A DNA stretch of 7,259 nucleotides from DASRHY01 sp046765875 (GTDB lineage: Bacteria; Actinomycetota; Actinomycetes; Propionibacteriales; Kribbellaceae): the NCBI GenBank assembly GCA_046765875.1, contig JBKPSJ010000191.1, forward strand, positions 1 through 7,259, given 5' to 3'. The notes beneath the pieces are model-generated. The model had not been told where the DNA came from. It saw only the letters and a program-made list of their open reading frames with translations, and did no database searches. Every line of letters begins with the position of its first letter. Position 1 is the stretch's first letter. A program made the position numbers and the translations under genes. Of this stretch, positions 5,753 to 7,259 are shown piece by piece.

Positions 5753-5758
5753 AGTCTA
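5753..5758 (-). promoter_or_regulatory. Candidate -10 element for a leaderless DedA-gene transcript
   Basis: On the minus strand TAGACT matches the actinobacterial -10 pattern TANNNT, with six bases between it and the GTG at 5746. Transcription would therefore start at or next to the first base of the start codon. There is no Shine-Dalgarno here. The -35 region at 17-18 bases is GC-rich with no clear hexamer. It lies downstream of the tRNA terminator, so a separate promoter is expected in this stretch. Confidence 0.5.
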
Positions 5759-5780
5759 GGGAACCGCCCAAACCACCCCG

Positions 5781-5828
5781 CAGAGAATGAGCGGGGCACC
5801 GACCCGATCACTCCGGTCGATGCCCCGC
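5781..5828 (-). terminator. Hairpin terminator after tRNA-Pro
   Basis: The arms GCGGGGCA (5791-5798) and TGCCCCGC (5821-5828) are continued by CGACC/GGTCG across one intervening pair. That pair is a U-G wobble on the minus transcript, giving a 14-pair stem around a 10-base loop. The transcript then runs TCATTCTCTG, partly U-rich. It begins 7 bases after the tRNA discriminator base, so it should end tRNA transcription before the DedA gene. Confidence 0.8.
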
Positions 5829-5834
5829 GTGCTG

Positions 5835-5907
5835 TCGGGCTGGCGAGACTCGAACTCGCGACCCCCGGTCCCCCAGACCGGTACGCTACCAACTGCGCCA
5901 CAGCCCG
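5835..5907 (-). tRNA. tRNA-Pro (anticodon GGG)
   Basis: The minus strand folds as a standard tRNA: acceptor CGGGCTG/CAGCCCG, D arm GCGC-AGTTGGTA-GCGT (last pair a wobble), anticodon stem CCGGT/ACCGG around the loop CTGGGGG giving anticodon GGG, variable region GGGTC, and T arm GCGAG-TTCGAGT-CTCGC. The discriminator is A (5835), and the first acceptor pair is C1-G72, both identity features of bacterial tRNA-Pro. CCA is not encoded (CAG follows), so it must be added by the nucleotidyltransferase. With anticodon GGG it reads CCC and CCU proline codons. It lies 50 bases after the der stop and is followed by its own hairpin terminator. Confidence 0.96.
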
Positions 5908-5908
5908 A

Positions 5909-5925
5909 TCGTTCTCGAAGAACGA
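5909..5925. repeat. Short inverted repeat directly before the tRNA 5' end
   Basis: TCGTTCT (5909-5915) pairs with AGAACGA (5919-5925) around CGA, giving a 7-pair hairpin one base from the first base of the mature tRNA. In the minus transcript it would fold immediately upstream of the RNase P cleavage site. It may end der transcription or shape 5' processing. It is too short to decide. Confidence 0.5.
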
Positions 5926-5934
5926 GCGCAGAAC

Positions 5935-5961
5935 ACCATACCCCAGGCGGCGCTCTGTCAG
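5935..5961 (-). promoter_or_regulatory. Candidate promoter of tRNA-Pro
   Basis: On the minus strand CTGACA (5956-5961, five of six matching TTGACA and overlapping the der stop codon) is followed after 15 bases by TATGGT (5935-5940, four of six matching TATAAT). The start would fall near 5928, about 20 bases before the mature tRNA. The spacer is short, so the call is tentative. Readthrough from der with processing is the alternative. Confidence 0.35.
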
Positions 5962-7259
5962 CGGCCAGCCTTCTTCTTGCGCGGCCGTACGGTCACATGC
6001 ACCGGGCTGCCGACGAACCCGAAGTCCTCGCGCAGCCGCCGCTCGATGAAGCGCTGGTACGACGGCTCCAGCGGCCCGGACGTGAACACGATGAAGGTCG
6101 GCGGCATCGTCGAGGCCTGGGTGCCGAACAGGATCTTCGGCTGCTTGCCACCGCGTACCGGATGCGGATGCGCGGCCACGAGCCGGCCGAGGAACGCGTT
6201 GAGCTGACCGGTCGGCACCCGCGTCTGCCATCCGTCCAAGGCGGCACGCAATGCCGGCACCAGCTTGTCCACGTGCCGGCCGGTCGAGGCGCTGATGTTG
6301 ACCCGCGGCGCCCAGCGGAACTGGGTGAGATCGCGCTCGATCTCGCGCTCCAGGTAATACCGGCGCTCCGCGTCGACCAGGTCCCACTTGTTGAACGCGA
6401 TCACCAGCGCCTTGCCGGACTCCTCGACCTCGGCCATGATCCGGATGTCCTGCTCCGACAACTGCTCGGAGGCGTCCACCACGACCACGACGACCTCGGC
6501 ACGCTCGATCGCGGCATGGGTGCGCAGGCTCGCGTAGTACTCGTGCCCGGATGCGGTCTTCACCCGGCGGCGGATGCCCGCGGTGTCGATGAAGCGCCAG
6601 ACCTCGCCGCCGAGGTTGATCAACTCGTCGACCGGGTCGACCGTCGTACCGGCGATGTCGTGTACGACGACCCGGTCCTCGCGGGCCACCTTGTTGAGCA
6701 GCGAGGACTTGCCGACGTTCGGTTTGCCGACGATCGCCACCCGGCGCGGTCCGCCGGTCGCCTCGTCGCTCTCGGCCGGGGCCTGCGGCAGCGCTTCCAG
6801 TACGGCGTCGAGCAGGTCGCCGCTCCCCCGTCCGTGCATCGCGGACACCGGGTACGGCTCGCCGATGCCCAGGTTCCACAGCGCCATCGCCTCGGCCTCG
6901 CCACGGGCGTCGTCCACCTTGTTCGCCGCGAGTACGACCGGCTTGCCGGACTTGCGCAGTACCCGGACCACGGCCTCGTCGGCGTCGGTGATCCCGACGG
7001 TCGCGTCGACGACGAAGAGCACCGCGTCCGCCGCAGTGATCGCGATCTCAGCCTGCGCCGCGACCTGGGCGGCCATCCCGACGGCATCGGGGTGCCAGCC
7101 GCCGGTGTCGACGACGGTGAACTGCCGCCCGCCCCAGTTCGCGTCGTACGAGACGCGGTCGCGGGTCACGCCGGGCACGTCCTCGACCACGGCCTCGCGA
7201 CGGCCCAGGATGCGGTTCACCAGAGTGGACTTGCCGACGTTGGGCCGGCCGACGATCGC
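5958..7259 (-). CDS. der: Ribosome-assembly GTPase Der/EngA (partial, extreme N-terminus off window)
   Basis: The frame is open from 7259 to the TGA at 5958, giving 433 residues. The first visible residues AIVGRPNVGKSTL are the first P-loop, so only the N-terminal end is missing, and the GTG at 7220 is an internal valine, not the start. Two tandem GTPase domains are seen. The first has GRPNVGKS (4-11), the VTRD switch (31-34), DTGG (51-54) and NKVD (113-116). The second has GKPNVGKS (178-185), AGTTVDPVDE (203-212), DTAG (225-228) and NKWD (290-293). A C-terminal KH-like domain follows (about 340-433: FLGRLVAAHPHP, KILFGTQAS, PTFIVFTSGPLEPSYQRFIERRLREDFGFVGSPV), ending in a basic tail PRKKKAGR. 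Der is an essential GTPase of 50S subunit maturation in the cytoplasm. All nucleotide-binding residues are intact. Its promoter and start lie to the right of the window. Confidence 0.98.
   Translation of the reverse strand, partial: AIVGRPNVGKSTLVNRILGRREAVVEDVPGVTRDRVSYDANWGGRQFTVVDTGGWHPDAVGMAAQVAAQAEIAITAADAVLFVVDATVGITDADEAVVRVLRKSGKPVVLAANKVDDARGEAEAMALWNLGIGEPYPVSAMHGRGSGDLLDAVLEALPQAPAESDEATGGPRRVAIVGKPNVGKSSLLNKVAREDRVVVHDIAGTTVDPVDELINLGGEVWRFIDTAGIRRRVKTASGHEYYASLRTHAAIERAEVVVVVVDASEQLSEQDIRIMAEVEESGKALVIAFNKWDLVDAERRYYLEREIERDLTQFRWAPRVNISASTGRHVDKLVPALRAALDGWQTRVPTGQLNAFLGRLVAAHPHPVRGGKQPKILFGTQASTMPPTFIVFTSGPLEPSYQRFIERRLREDFGFVGSPVHVTVRPRKKKAGR

Noticed and set aside
5102..6049. 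A 315-codon plus-strand open frame across the DedA gene, the tRNA and the end of der
   Set aside because: It runs through a tRNA gene and two well-supported minus-strand genes and shows no domain.
7218..7220. GTG at 7220 as the start of Der
   Set aside because: The same frame continues upstream to the window edge and encodes the first P-loop (GRPNVGKS), which Der requires, so this codon is an internal valine.
1..7259. CRISPR arrays, insertion sequences, phage genes or attachment sites, including at the tRNA
   Set aside because: There is no repeat-spacer pattern, transposase or integrase, and no duplicated tRNA 3' end within the window. Both sides of the tRNA carry ordinary chromosomal genes.

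Overview
The window comes from a GC-rich actinobacterial chromosome. The bases are strongly biased to G and C, third codon positions are almost all G or C, there is a perfect mycobacterial/actinobacterial-type LexA box, and protein signatures such as GTTVDPVDEL in Der fit that phylum. The genus cannot be fixed from what is here. The region is almost fully coding, and no gap exceeds 300 bases. The longest, 671-782, holds a divergent promoter region.

Layout from left to right: (1) the 5' part of an ImuA'-like, RecA-fold gene on the minus strand, running off the left edge (1-670), preceded by an SOS box at 693-708; (2) a small protein with two ACT domains on the plus strand (783-1157); (3) a convergent block of minus-strand genes read right to left: a zinc-type alcohol dehydrogenase (3079-4062), a luciferase-like monooxygenase/F420-type oxidoreductase (2155-3018) and an HtrA-like trypsin-PDZ protease (1160-2107), spaced by 60 and 47 bases and possibly cotranscribed; (4) a DedA-family membrane protein (5054-5746) whose stop overlaps the start of a D-2-hydroxyacid dehydrogenase (4110-5057) in an ATGA junction; (5) a tRNA-Pro with anticodon GGG (5835-5907, minus) with its own hairpin terminator; (6) the ribosome-assembly GTPase Der (5958-7259, minus), which lacks only its extreme N-terminus because the window ends.

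The only system-level signal is the SOS-controlled ImuA' gene. In mycobacteria and relatives this protein works with ImuB and the DNA polymerase DnaE2 as a mutagenic translesion-synthesis complex. The partner genes would lie beyond position 1 and cannot be seen. The other genes are housekeeping (Der, tRNA-Pro) or general redox, membrane and proteolysis functions with no evident shared pathway. I found no convincing undescribed multi-gene system. The points most worth a second look are local: a LexA box placed between promoter elements, an HtrA protease with no export signal, a tandem GTGTAATC repeat in front of it, a long palindrome between two dehydrogenase genes, and a probable leaderless GTG start for the DedA gene.
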